In this document: positions 9,531 through 20,848 of the stretch, piece by piece
Layout of the letters: each line of letters starts with the position of its first letter
Numbering within the stretch: the stretch's first letter is position 1
Assembly (NCBI GenBank): GCA_023375785.1
Contig: SZWC01004694.1
Span: forward strand, 117,500-155,525
DNA length: 38,026 nt
DNA from: Penium margaritaceum
Lineage: Eukaryota; Streptophyta; Zygnematophyceae; Desmidiales; Peniaceae
Reading direction: 5' to 3'
Notes under the pieces: model-generated
What the model saw: the letters and a program-made list of their open reading frames with translations, nothing else
Told to the model about the DNA's origin: nothing
Database searches by the model: none
Translations under genes and position numbers: made by a program

Positions 9531-10013
9531 TAGCTGGTTTTTGTCTGTCGCTAACGGCCGTGGCGAGGTGTGGCGGAGTGGCCGTCTACGTCGCGACCTG
9601 GCCGTCGGACTCGCGAGGAGGTCGCGATGGCGGGATCGAAAGTTGACGTAGTTGAAAACCAACTAATTAGTCAAATGCCTTCGCAAGCCCAAAACCACGA
9701 CTTTAGTCCAACTAAATGGACTAAACGCCCGAAGCGCCTCCAACTCAGACTAATTAGTTCATGTTTTTAAAGGTTTTATGAAAAATTGAAGACAGCCGAG
9801 GGAAGGGTGACGATGTTGTCATCAGCTCAGGCTAACTTGCATGTTTGTCGGTTCATATTTCGAATATTCAAACTTGCGACTCACCAGCTGGAAAAATCGG
9901 GGATTGCTCCATCGAGCCGCCCTTTTCCGTGTTGCCGTGCGTGTCCTGACGTTACAAGTACGCTAGACACTGCACACTTGTCTTCCATCCCTGTATCACA
10001 GCTACCAGCCACT
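9531..10013. other. Harbinger left subterminal region
   Basis: No gene. The palindromic motif ACTAATTAGT recurs (9660-9671 and 9749-9759, besides the terminal copy), with related ACTAAATGGACTAAA at 9712-9726. Repeated short motifs near the ends are common binding sites for Harbinger Myb-like proteins; the role is inferred. The promoter of the Myb-like gene should lie here. Confidence 0.55.
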
Positions 10014-11423
10014 ATGGACCAGTCCTATCGCAACTTCGCGTGCAACTCCTCAACTACCGGCGCCCCATTGGCTGCCACCGCTGCAACGTCAACCCCTGCG
10101 AGTACTAAAAACTCGCACGTCCCCATCGGACAACGCATGCAGCGTCTCCGCTACCTCGAACGCGAGAACAACGAAGCTGCACGGCAGTGAATTCGGATGG
10201 GTCCATATGTCGCGTCACCACCCCCCAAGCTGGCCAACGACGACTTCAACCGTCAGTCATTGGTCGGCAATACGGTGCCGGCAAGCATGCGCTTAGCGCA
10301 CGTGCCATCTCCGCCTCTTTGGGACCAGCCTCCGTACAACAATCCACGCATGGTCGCCAAGCTGGTACATGACGTGGCTGTCAGCGACAGTGACACTGCC
10401 AGCCAGTCCGCCTTGTTCTATGCGCCGAGCTGCTCCGTGTTCCCGTCCAACAGCAACGTGGCTTCGGAGGCGGGCGTGGGTTTCGGGAAGCATTATTGGA
10501 CGCATAAGAAGGACGTCGTGCTTCTATCGCTGGCGCTGGAGTACGTGGGAGAGTTCCGAGAAATCAAAGGGTGGCAGACCAAGATGCACGCCGTCATCGC
10601 GTTGAAGTTCAGTGAGCGTCTCGGGTGCGATCCCCTAACGACGGACCAGATTCGATACCGCTGTAACAACCTCGCCAAAATCTGGTGGTTGGCGTACGAG
10701 CTCGTCAGTAAGAGCGGTAACTGCATTGATCGTATCCATTGGACGATAGAGCGCGATAGAAAGACGTGGGATTCTTTGAAGCGTACAAATCCTGCGACTG
10801 CAAAGCTGCAGGGAAAGCATCTGCAATGGTATGACATCGCCACGAAGTTATGGATTTGCGACAAAGCTGTCGGCGGTAACGCGTTTAGCTCCGAAGAAGC
10901 AGCCGAGGTGGAAGTACAAGAAAAACATGTAGTTGATGATGACGTCACTGTTCGTGGTCTCCATGTATTCAAAAAGCAAGTTGATAAACTTGCAACTCTT
11001 GTTAAGTCGGCGAGGTGTTTGTACTGCGTCATATGTGATGACGGACCAATGCCGCCATGGGGCATGGCAGTTCAGGATGTTAGCAAGGACAAAAGCATGA
11101 GTGACGATGATAAGATGGAGCTTCTTGAAGTGCTGCAAAAGGATGATAAGATGTGTACCATGTACGTGTTCTCCAAAGGTGGAGTTCATGCGAGAGTGCT
11201 ACATCTCTTGCTGGGCCATACGCCTGGGCATGATGCGGGGGATGATGTAGCGGAGGAACATGAGGACGATGGAGCAGAGGAGGAGGAGGGAGACGACGAC
11301 GAAGAGGAGGAGGTGGAGGCATGGGAGAAGCAGGACAGGGAAGGAGCAGCTGGTGGTGATGGAGACAGTGGTGGGCATGCATCAGGGTTCGCTTTAGTTG
11401 CGAACGAAAGTGCTCTAGAGTGA
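10014..11423 (+). pseudogene. Harbinger Myb/SANT-like DNA-binding protein (one in-frame stop)
   Basis: The frame from the ATG at 10014 runs to 11423 (about 469 codons), interrupted only by TGA at 10188-10190. Downstream Met codons begin at 10197. The middle holds a trihelix/Myb-like module with spaced tryptophans (YWTHKKDVVLLSLALEYVG, then GWQTKM, KIWWLAYELV and HWTIERDRKTW), as in the Myb/SANT-like proteins encoded by PIF/Harbinger elements. The C-terminus is a long acidic Glu/Asp tract. In this superfamily the Myb-like partner binds near the ends and helps the nuclease reach the nucleus; that role is assigned by family. The gene converges on the transposase, with 92 bases between the two stops. 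If the downstream Met is used, a 408-residue protein is still possible. Confidence 0.8.
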
Positions 11424-11515
11424 TGTCTTCATGTTTATTATGATTATGAAGTTATTTGTACAGGTGTAATTCACAATTCTTTTGCACATGTCTATTCTCG
11501 AGAAACAATGAGTCA

Positions 11516-12739
11516 TTAATAATGAACCATAATTGAATTACTCAGAAATATAATCTCTCCACAGGGACTCGGCAATATTATGACGCAAAGCTCGAATAAA
11601 ACATCCCCGTGCTGTTGACCAGTGGGTCGCACCCGTCTCGGAACGTGTTCGTGACGTGTATTAGGCTGTCTATCTTCCCACCCCATAAATGCTAAATCCT
11701 GCCTCTCTTGAATAAGATTATGCATAATGAAGCACGAAAGCACCAGCGACGACTAGAACTCAGTGGCGTACATAGGTAATGCATGAAAAATCTTGAAGCG
11801 AGCTTTGAGAAGTCCGAAAGCACGCTCGATTGACGAGCGTGCTGATGTGTGCTTGAGATTGAATAATTCTTGGGCATTTCTTGGACAGAGATTCTCGCCT
11901 CCAAATTCCTGCAAATGGTACCGTATTCCTCGATAGGGGGGCATGAGCCCGAATCCTTCCGGAAAAGCTACGTCAGCAAGTACATATTTGCCTAGCGGTA
12001 GGCAGAAACCTCGATGAAGGGAGTCTGTGAACATCCTCGCGTCGTGCACCGAGCCCTCCCATCTGACAGTGACGAATGTGAACCGTAGATCTGGGGTGCA
12101 CGAGGCGAGGACGTTCATGGTGACCTGTGAGTGGCGATTGATGAACGCGGGACGTCGATAGCGTGTGACCACGAGCGGGATGTGTGTCCCATCTATGGCT
12201 CCGACGCAGTTGTTGAACCATGGCAGGTAGTCCGCGCGGCCTTCCCATGCGGCAAACGGCGGGTCTTCGACGCGGGCCTGACAAATGGCAGACGGGGCGA
12301 TATTCAGGAGGGCTTGCACCACCTCGCGCAGTACCCGGTGAATTGTAGCTACACCACGTTGAAACCGCTCCATGAGTTTTCACAGTGACATTCCATGGCA
12401 CACATACTGTTGGAACATGAGGAAACTTTCATCCGCGCCAATTTGACTGTCGCGTAGCGTTGACGCCGCCGTGAGGAGAGTGAGGATGCCATGCCATGTT
12501 GCCACTGTCATCCTCGCCATGTTGTACAACCGCATCGGATGGCCATGCCGAAGCTCGACTATCCAATCACGTGCGAGGAACTGACTGTCATGCATGCACC
12601 GACAACAGAGTCGTGAGACAAGACGGAGGATGAGGATGGTGGCTAGTTCACGGAGGAGCTCTAGAATGGCTGAGTGTATTGCCCTTCGGTGACGGATAAG
12701 TGCACGGCGTGCGTCCGAGCGACTACGAACGGATTCCAT
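11516..12739 (-). pseudogene. Harbinger DDE nuclease / transposase, HARBI1-like (two in-frame stops)
   Basis: A single minus-strand frame from an ATG at 12739 runs to 11516 with TGA at 12380-12382 and TAG at 11753-11755. Motifs follow the HARBI1 family in order: ERFQRGVATIHRVLREVV (helical N-terminal part), CVGAIDGTHIPL (first catalytic Asp), EGSVHDARMF (second Asp region), YVLADVAFPEGFGLMPPYR, then ERAFGLLKARF (catalytic Glu) and, after the TAG, LSCFIMHNLIQE. The usual GDSGYP-like motif reads ADVAFP here. The enzyme would cut and join element ends. The stops and the altered motif suggest an inactive copy. The N-terminal 120 residues are Arg-rich and unlike the rest. Confidence 0.88.
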
Positions 12740-13085
12740 GGCTGTGGAAAGTGAGGAGTGACGATGGGTAACGTGTAATAACATCGGCTCGTGTCTGCAA
12801 CGGACACGTGCCACTTCCCACCCGTTCAAAAATTGCTATTACCGTTGCACGTCGGCTGCACGGTATGACCCCGAACTGACACGCGGGAATCGTGTGATTT
12901 GCCTCGGGGGTTCAAGTCTTTGCCGTTATAACGACACAAAGAAATAGTTTGAACTATTAGTTCGTGTAGTTCAAACCCATCGCGAAAAATGTGTTCAACT
13001 ATTAGTTCAACGTCGTAGTCAGCAGCATTCGCGTCGATAATTGACTATGTAGTTAAGTGCCATAATTGATAGTTCCACCCTGTAA
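12740..13085. other. Harbinger right subterminal region
   Basis: No gene. It contains AACTATTAGTTC at 12952-12963 and again near 12993, both close to the motif repeated at the left end, and several GTAGTT/AACTAC pieces. It probably contains the transposase promoter, but I see no clear TATA box. Confidence 0.5.
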
Positions 13086-13113
13086 CTAATTTAGTCCGTT
13101 TCGGATCCCCACC
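13086..13113 (-). repeat. Harbinger right terminal inverted repeat
   Basis: Complement of the left end (1160-1186) with two substitutions and one inserted A. It is followed by TAG at 13114-13116, which matches the TAG before the left end. Confidence 0.88.
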
Positions 13114-13116
13114 TAG

Positions 13117-13388
13117 GTGGATATTTCTGTTGCAACATTCTTGCAGCACCACGTTGAGACATGAGGAATTTGGTCAACTGTCTCGCCTTTCCAAGTTCCG
13201 TTCCAAACGTTTTGCCCGCTTTCCAGAAGGGTGAACAGAACTGTTGCACAAAAATATCGATGTTTTATTATTATTTGGTGGACTCCTCAAAGAAACCATA
13301 TTTTCATGTCGACATACCTTAATGTTCTCAAAACCGCCACCTTATCAACAAAATGTTTTTAAGTACTCATTCACAACACAACTTTCCA
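13117..13388. other. Spacer between Harbinger and the gypsy LTR
   Basis: AT-rich sequence without a gene or repeat that I can recognise. Confidence 0.5.
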
Positions 13389-13943
13389 TGTATTTGGCAT
13401 AGCGCAACGTGAGTGGTTCAGAGGAATGAGGTGCGGAGCAAAAAATGATTCGAAGAATTGGGAAGAATTCATAATTTTTATTAAGCAATAAATTTACTTT
13501 GATGAAAATTGTCGAACAAGTTCAGGGCATCTATGCAATGACGAGAATTTCAGAGAGGTATGTGCCAGGTCTTTGGCACTTGAGCAGAGCCACGCGTGCA
13601 ACGTTGCATCGTGAGTGGTCAATTTCAGAATTCCCACTAATAATTCAGGGGGTTTCGAGAATTTCGAGGCGCGGTTTAATAAAATTCTAGCGTCGTCGAG
13701 AACTCGAGCGAACAGTATCGGAACATTCATACAATTTACAATATTAATGTCGATCCTTCTCAAAAGTGGTCGAAGTTGTCACATTCCACACAAGGGGAAC
13801 ATTAAAGGTCGGTGCAAGGGGCCAAAATGCCCTCGGCCGAACAGCGTAGAAATCCTTTGGTCAACTCGCAGTGGGCCATGAATGTAAGCACATGAATGTA
13901 TACTCTCGGAGTCAAGGGACTCGTGTACGTTTGGGACATAACA
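13389..13943 (-). repeat. Gypsy 3' LTR
   Basis: About 555 bases, beginning TGTTATGTCCC right after the polypurine tract (minus strand). Large parts align with 18902-19290, for example GGTTCAGAGGAATGAGGTGC here against GGTTCACAGGGAGGAGGTGT there, and shared TACTTTGATGA and ACGCGTGC segments. The low-coordinate edge is approximate. Confidence 0.7.
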
Positions 13944-13975
13944 CTTCCCCCGCCCCCCTCCCCCCTCCCACCTTT
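13944..13975 (-). other. Polypurine tract of the gypsy element
   Basis: On the minus strand, AAAAGG followed by a G/A-only run with one C, ending exactly where the LTR starts with TGTT. This is the expected plus-strand primer site. Confidence 0.7.
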
Positions 13976-14059
13976 TAGCTTTGACATCCCGACACGTTAG
14001 CAGACGTAGGCCGGTGACAACAGTAATACCCGGTGACAACAGTAACTGCCGTTGATCGG

Positions 14060-17000
14060 GTGGTTGACATCTCAGAGGTTGTCATGGGACTCCCAATTGT
14101 TGTGCATTGCATCATAGCCATGTCACTTGACCAGATTCTCGAATTTTTTTTCACGGCGTCCACGTTCAGTGCAGTCTTCAATGAGATAATTTGTATACCC
14201 GTCTGGGATGGATTGCCATGTTATTTGGCAGGCAAAGGCAAGCGGCAACAGAGGTTTGCATTTGCCAAATTTCAAACGGACTCAACCATCAAATATTAAG
14301 CTTTGCGAAGTCCTGTCCTCGGAGCTTGATGTTCGTGGAGCTCAGTGGGACGCGATCACCAGTGTGAAACACGTCATTTTTGGTTCTCTGCTTGCTTCAT
14401 AGTTGCTTGTGTCTTCACGAGATGGTGTCCTCCCAAACAGTGGAGAAATCCTGTCAATGGATGTCGACTAGAGGAATATTGCTCCGGCTCTGAAGTCCAT
14501 CTGGTGTGGCACGAAGTTTGCCGTAGACCATCTCAAACATGTTTTCACCTGTGGCGGTAGAAGTTGTGGGGTTGAATGTGAGTTCGGTAGTCAGCAGTTT
14601 TGCTACCCAATCCATTTTGTGCAACTCACACTAACTTTAGAGGGGTTGTTTGAGTGTCTAATTGGCTCGCTTGGTTCGCTCGTCGGTTAGAGGATGGAAC
14701 GTCATTGATTACTGGATCCGATTTCTGTAACGCGTCATCATTTCAAGCAAAAAACGGCTAGTGAAAGCGATTGTCTTTAATGTTAATGATGGTACATGGC
14801 ACACCGTGTAGCCGCACAATCCGATTTAGAAATAATTGTGATGTTCCCTCTGCGATGATGATGGAAATCGTTGGAATGTAGTGCAAACGTTTTTAAAACC
14901 TTTCCACTACCACAAGGATGGGGTCATAGCCCTTGGGAGTGGCGGGCAACCCCATCAAAAAATCCATGCTGATGTTGACCCACGGCTCTGTCAAAACAGG
15001 GAGAGGTTGGAGTAGTCCTGTTGGCCTGGTGCGATGAGGTTTTTGTCATTGATAGGTTTTGCATGATTTGTATAAGGCTACCGCGTCCGTCTGCACCTTG
15101 TCCCACCAATAACACTTCGCCAGCTTCTTTAGCAACTTGTTCTCGCCAAAGTGTCCATCTGGACCTATGTCGTGGCGCTCCTCCAATAACAGCCGTCACA
15201 ATTCCATGTTTGGTGGATGACAACATAGCAAGTGAAACGTCATTACCAATAGGGATCGTGGAACAAGAAATCGCTTTTATCATACCTACCGAGTTCGGTG
15301 GGTATGATAAGACTCTTCATAACCATTCGTAAATAGCCTCACGAGGTATGGGTCTTATTTGAGTTATGGCATGTTGATCTCGATCGTCACATTTGGTTTC
15401 CACCTCAGAGCATCCACTGGATTTGCTTTTTCAAGCCGATACTCAATATCATGGTCAAAGTTGGACTCAAGAAACTCCATCCATCTTGTTTGTTCGCAAC
15501 TCAGATTTGGCTCAGTCTTGAGATATTTTAACGTGTGGTGGTTGGTGCGGACAATGCATTGTCGACATTAAAAGTAGCATCGCCACATTTTGAATGTGTG
15601 TACATCTACAATCATCTCCTTTTCATGCACATTGCAGTTGAGTTCCGGTCTGCACAGTTTTCATAACGTGTACGTGACTGGTTCTTCTTGACTTTTGTTG
15701 TCCTAGAGGGGAATGGCTCCGTTTTGCTCAATCGGATGCACAAGTGGCCATGACGTAGTCCACCGTTGGATCCATGAATCATAGGGCTAGAACCGAGGTC
15801 ACGATGTTTTTGAAAGAGTCATACGCCTCTTGTTTGCTGCATCCCTGATTCTACTAAGAAGTTATACGAGTAAGATCGGAGAGAGGCACAGACACCGGGC
15901 GTAGTCCTTTATAAATTGATGATAGAAATTACAAAATCCCAAAAGCATTTTTACGTCACAAACATTGGTAGCCATCGGCCAATTAGCAACTACCTCCGCA
16001 TTTTTCTTTTCAATAGTGATCCATCCGCCGTTGATGATGTGGCCAAAAAACTCAATTGAACGGCAACCAAAGTTGCATTCTTAGATTTCCCAAAACACAT
16101 CGCTCTATGTTATATCTCGAGAAGCTTTTGGAGGTGTCCGTTGTGCTCCTCATGGTCATGGTTCTACACCACGATATGCTCACATCGTGGTTGTATGATA
16201 CATGACGACAAAGTCATCGAGATCCGGGCAAAAATGTTTTTCATTGCCACCACGAATGTTATGAGGGCATTTGCGAGTCCAGACGACACAACTATAGACT
16301 CAAAATGACCATATTTGGTGTGAAATGCTGTTTTCTTGATGGCCTTCTCAGCCACGTGGATTCGATGATACCCGCTGTGCAGGTCGATTTTCATGAAAGT
16401 TTCAGTTTCAAATTTTTGCTCCACAGAGTTTGTCAAAACGTTTGACTGCTCAAAGAAGAGGGTAGCGGTTCTTGGTGGTGATTTCGTTCAACACCTGGTA
16501 ATCCACGCACATCCACATCTCTCCGGTTTTCTTTTTCACAAAATGCATGTGTAACGTAGGGTGACGTGGGTCTGTTGAACCCCTGACCAAGTATCGCGTC
16601 TAGCTACTTTTTAGTACGGTCAGCTTGTAGTTGCTCATTCGATAGGCCTCTTTTAGTTTCAGTATGTTGTCTGGCTTTAGGTTTATCTGGTGATCACGTC
16701 TTCATGGTGGAGGTAACTCTTGGGGCTGTTCATCATAAAAATCCCTTTTGAACTTGATGACAAGGGATGAAAATTCCTCCATAACAACTGCGAACTTGTC
16801 AGGTATGGAGGCGTTTTTGGTTGCCTTTGTTGTTACAGCTTCCTTTATTCCCTGTGTTTCCACGTGGACTAGCCACGCTTGTTCTCTGTGTTAAAGATAT
16901 CTTTTGGTCATGTCCTAAGATATTCGCTAGTATTTTGCAATGTTACAACTTCCTCTACTGCTTCTACATTTCTTGCTTCCTGTAACCGCCACTACATAAT

Positions 17001-17345
17001 GGGTCGCTTGATAAAAGACAGGTGCCATCTTGTAACGTTTATATTGGTGTAGACCAATGCAATGCTCTAGTCTACATGCAGATTGTGCCACCGTAAGAAA
17101 TCCAACTTAAGGATGATTTTGTGGTCGCTCATTGGACGAGATCACCGAGACATTGTATTGTGCAGATATTTGATTTACAATCACAGAGGTTCATGAATAT
17201 GATGGATCTGCATTCGGCTATCAAGGGTTACTCCTTCAAACACCCCTAGTTTGGACCGCAAACCCAGCTTTTGAACCCTTTCATTGCTTACAATGTTATG
17301 AGAAGCTCCACCATCTTGTACTGCCACTATTGTTCAACAAATTTT
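14060..17345 (-). pseudogene. Gypsy pol: protease, RT, RNase H, integrase, chromodomain (fragmented)
   Basis: Fragments in several frames on the minus strand follow the standard order. Protease: VQDGGASHNIV at about 17318-17285, with DGGA where D-[ST]-G-A is usual. Before RT: ELPPP and DHQINLKPDN near 16720-16680, then [20 protein letters not shown] near 16530-16465. RT: FMKIDLHSGYHRIHV, KTAFHTKYGHFES and DLDDFVVMY (catalytic pair) down to about 16190. RNase H region: FLESNFDHDIEYRLEKANPV near 15475-15420. Integrase: KLAKCYWWDKVQTD and then EPWVNISMDFLMGLP near 15130-14950. Chromodomain end: FENLV, HGYDAMHNNWESHDNL near 14150-14075. No frame is intact over more than about 120 codons. Confidence 0.85.
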
Positions 17346-17439
17346 ACAATCCCTCGGTTCTACTTGTAGCAATACTACTAGTTGGTCAACCTCATATCGC
17401 TTGTAAAACTTTACAGTCTTAAGAATCCTCATTTGCGGT

Positions 17440-18660
17440 GATGTTATCAGCTCAAATGGGCGATTGTTCCGTGAAGACATCTCCAACCGGAAAAGAGTTC
17501 AGTAGTCTACTCTTGTTCTTTGCCGTTTCCTGACTCCTCATTTTTACTCTATGACTTCTCCCCCTTTTTTGCCTGATGATAGCATTTTGGACAACTGTGA
17601 GAGATGTGCCCCGACTTCTCACAAGTCCAAGAGAGCTACTAAGCATGTTGATCGATGGTATTGATCTCCATTTTGGATGAGGTTTCCACCCACAAGGAGA
17701 CTTCCATCCGCCATTATAGGGATTGTGGCCTTGGAGTCACCAAGTTTTGGATTCCTGCATCTGAGCATCGTTTAATTCAGTGGTATAGACACAATTGGCT
17801 GCTGTGATTGTTTGTGGAAGGTTGTCTTGGATGCCAAAAATGGCCATTGCTTGCCAAAAATTGCATTTGAGATGCCGTAGAAATAGAGCTCATTGTAGAC
17901 AAGTTAACTACCAATAATGATTCCGTGAAATCGTTGCATGTACTGTGTCATATTGGTCTGTTGACAAAGGACTTGAAGCCTATGTTGTGCACGAGACTTC
18001 TTATTCTCTTTTCCAAGTTGGGTTAGGGTGGTGCGCATGAATATCATCCCGGTTCTTGTTGGAGTCAAAGTGTCCGGCTACGTCAGATTGATCTGCTCGA
18101 GAGGTAGAACACATGCGGTCAACAATGTGAGAGTGGTCCCGTGAGCCATTGTTCAAGCTTCGCTGATCTCTAGCTGTCGTTAGATGGTATTTGCCTAAGA
18201 CCACCAACTCAAAGTCGTGTTACGTAAAAGCGAGGCCACAAGGTGAATTCAATTTTATTTTTTAGGATAAAAAACAATATCAAAGGAAAATTACACCTGC
18301 AAACTCGATAGCCACCTCCTGACCGTCGGCCCTTTAGAGTTTGTACGAGTAAACGATCGAGGAAGTGCAGTAAATTTTGGAACTCACTTGAGAGTTGAAT
18401 ATTTCTCTTGATGAGCACTTATTCTTACTTGTAGCTCCTCTATCATTGCATTGACTTGTTGTAGTAGATGAGTGTTTACGCTCTTGAGTCTTGACAGTTT
18501 CAGGCCCACTTCTTTGATGCAAGCCTCTCGATGAGTGCCTCCCATTGCACTAGGTGCCGTCTCGGCGGACAACGGTGGGGACGAAGGGTTTGCTGAGCTG
18601 GAGGCATCCGTCATTGGGTTGGCCATCAAGGTCATTGGTACTGCGACATTTGCCAAAAAA
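17440..18660 (-). pseudogene. Gypsy gag with zinc knuckle (decayed)
   Basis: The N-terminal part (18635 to about 18384) reads as a Ser/Pro-rich start followed by a helical, coiled-coil-like stretch (VNTHLLQQVNAMIEELQVRI). Near 17620-17570 a nucleocapsid-type motif is visible, WTCEKSGHISHSCPKC. Its first Cys has become Ser, so the C-x2-C-x4-H-x4-C knuckle is incomplete. Stops lie throughout. Gag would package the RNA; here it cannot be made intact. Confidence 0.65.
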
Positions 18661-18885
18661 AATCACTTTTTCCTTGTTTTCCTAAAGAGCATCGTTGTTC
18701 ACATCTTACTGATCCTCCATCGCCAGAGTCTTTGCCGCTTACTACTATTCATCGCTGCATGCGTTCACTCTGTTCACCATTGTCGTCACAAGGTCTGCGA
18801 ACATCTGAACAGTGGACATGTGTTGAAGGATTTTGTGAGGTTGTCGCCTTGTACTCAATGTGTCAGCTGCCCTTCCAGCATTGCT
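18661..18885 (-). other. Gypsy leader between primer site and gag
   Basis: Untranslated leader by position. Plus-strand ORFs here are shadows and no coding signal is seen. Confidence 0.5.
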
Positions 18886-18899
18886 GCACCCTGATACCA
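18886..18899 (-). other. Primer-binding site, initiator Met-tRNA
   Basis: On the minus strand TGGTATCAGGGTGC, close to the plant consensus TGGTATCAGAGC complementary to the 3' end of initiator Met-tRNA. It lies 2 bases inside the LTR end. Confidence 0.8.
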
Positions 18900-18901
18900 A
18901 G

Positions 18902-19290
18902 TGTTACGCCGAGCAAAACATGGTTCACAGGGAGGAGGTGTGGAGCAGAAGACACTATGGTGGATTCAGAAGAATGGATAATATGTATTCAGTAGTAAGT
19001 CTACTTTGATGACATGTGTCGAGGTTTATTGTGTGTACACAATGAAAGGAATCATAATGAGGCATATGTTGGGTCTTTGGTGCTGGAGCCAAGAGACGCG
19101 TGCGACGTCGCTTGGCTCATGAGTGGTTGCTTTGAGAAACGTTTCCGATAAGTTGAGGGACTTTGAGAATACCAAGGCGTGGTTCTATAAAATCCTAACA
19201 CTGTTGAGAACTCAATGGACAAGTATCAAAACATCAATATAGTTCATGATACGTTCATCATTCCTTTGTCAAATTTGGTTTAGATGTTAA
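18902..19290 (-). repeat. Gypsy 5' LTR, partial
   Basis: Aligns with the first 390 bases or so of 13389-13943 and borders the primer-binding site. Similarity fades near 19290, so the outer part was lost or replaced. The inner edge reads GTAACA (minus strand), a typical LTR terminus. Confidence 0.65.
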
Positions 19291-20204
19291 CTTCAGAACC
19301 TTTCTATTGAGGTCATCAAGTAGAAAGGTCACAATGATGAACTCAGAGACACGTGGGTAAGTAACTGTAGCAAGAAATTCATAATGCTCTTGGAGTATTC
19401 CAGGCTACAACAGTAGAAAAGCATGGGTGATATCTAGAGACTGGAAAGGGACCAATGACTCATAGCATAAATCCAGCGATGAATCTATTCGGCTTAGTAA
19501 ATTCCTCGTCCTTTCCATCACCTACTATGTTGACACATGGAGTGATGACAGGAGGTACAAGGCAACAATCACAAAAATGAAAAATAGACGTGTACATTAA
19601 GATTGAATACCAGCTATTCCAAGGACTCACCGTAGGTATCGATGAGCTTAGGAATTTTGCATGGAGGAGCAATTGCTCGTTAACTAAGACGAGTAACTCT
19701 CCAGCTAATCCCAAATAAATTCAAAACTCCTTGACTCGTTTGATTCAATGAATCAAATGGAAACAAAGGTGTAGATGTGGCTGAAAACCTAGTAGGTACA
19801 CTTCACCATTACCAGGATCACTAACAACAAGAGAAGAGGTTGACCTTACAACTTCATTTGCTTGACATGGCACTAAGTTGGTGGTCTGATCTAAAGGATT
19901 CCTTTTAAGTATAGGAGAATGGCAGAGCAAGACTAACGGAAAACTATCTATCTGTGAAACAATTTGCTGTTGCATGAAGTTTTTTGGGTACTTCATCGGC
20001 ATCAGGCAAATGACAATGGTCCCAATCAAAGGGGCAGCTCTCACTTGTTGACAGAAACTAGCAATGTCTAAGGATTCCAATTATTTATAAGGTTTCGAAA
20101 AACCATCGAGTAGAAGTGAAGCAATAGTGAAGAGAAAGCATTACAAAACCTTTCTCGCATAGGCGTTAACTTTATAATTGATAATTTAAAGGGTGCACTT
20201 GTCG
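19291..20204. other. Unassigned stretch, possibly decayed coding on the minus strand
   Basis: Minus-strand readings at 20080-19745 and 19714-19460 are protein-like in places (GDGKDEEFTKPNRFIAGFML; SLDIASFCQQVRAAPL) but I match them to no family. They could be a remnant of another retroelement. No promoter or other signal is seen. Confidence 0.3.
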
Positions 20205-20410
20205 GATACCCACTGTCTTCGCAACTAAACAACGTCGTACCTACTTTTCGCAGAAAAAGTATGGGAGGGCCACTTTTGCAGGAAAATGCGTATAACGTCC
20301 ACAAACTGTGTAAAATACTTCCGGTAGCCACTGTTAAAAAGAAATACTTCGGACGTCCACCGAGCCAAAAATCGTATGGAGGACGAACTAATACTCCGCA
20401 TACCCACTTT
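20205..20410 (+). repeat. MULE left terminal inverted repeat (approximate)
   Basis: Contains GGATACCCACTGTC at its outer edge and TTTTCGCAGAAAAAG further in, matched by the complement of 24800-24870. Identity is moderate. GCATACCCACTTTCC near 20400 repeats the motif. Confidence 0.5.
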
Positions 20411-20848
20411 CCAGACGGGACGGCTGAGGACAACAGCATTGAAACAGGACCCCAATGTAGCCTCTCACACCAATGACAGCGTGGCAGTCGCCACGCCAAG
20501 TGCACCACACGATTTTCAGATTCCTGTCTGACTTGGCGTCTTCATCTTCGTGGACCAGCATTGGTCCAGTGCAACCGTGACACTGCTCATCCTCCAATGA
20601 TCGTGCGCCGCTGACTCGCCTAACGCGAGCACCGCCCATCAAGTGCAATGTACATTACCTTGCAAACCTCACACCATAATTTGTTTTAAACATTGTTGAA
20701 CCGGCAATTTGCCAGTCAAAGAAGGAGCACTGTTCAGGGCTACAGTCCGCGTCGGGACGGCTGCCCGTCCTGTCCAGAACGGCGTGCGTCCTGTCCCACG
20801 CACATATTATGACCTAGGTTGTATGGTTCATCATCGCAAACTGTCGTC

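Larger units (their letters stand above)
1160..13113. mobile_element. PIF/Harbinger DNA transposon, interrupted by a LINE
   Basis: The two ends form a terminal inverted repeat: 27 bases at 1160-1186 match the complement of 13086-13113 except for two substitutions and one extra base. A 3-bp TAG sits outside each end (1157-1159 and 13114-13116), the target duplication size of PIF/Harbinger. Inside are the two genes typical of the superfamily: a Myb/SANT-like protein and a DDE nuclease of the HARBI1 kind, arranged tail to tail. The 8.3-kb LINE at 1191-9516 inserted into the left end. Removing it and one copy of its duplication leaves an element of about 3.6 kb. Both genes carry in-frame stop codons, so this copy is probably not autonomous today. 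Confidence 0.88.
13389..19290 (-). mobile_element. Ty3/gypsy retrotransposon of the chromovirus type, old and decayed
   Basis: Read on the minus strand: partial 5' LTR (18902 to about 19290), primer-binding site matching initiator Met-tRNA (18886-18899), gag with a zinc knuckle, protease, reverse transcriptase, RNase H, integrase, chromodomain, polypurine tract and 3' LTR (13389-13943). The protease-RT-RNase H-integrase order places it in Ty3/gypsy, and the chromodomain after integrase in the chromoviruses. The two LTR copies are alignable but strongly diverged, and pol is full of stops and frameshifts, so the insertion is old. The 5' LTR appears truncated near 19290. Confidence 0.85.
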
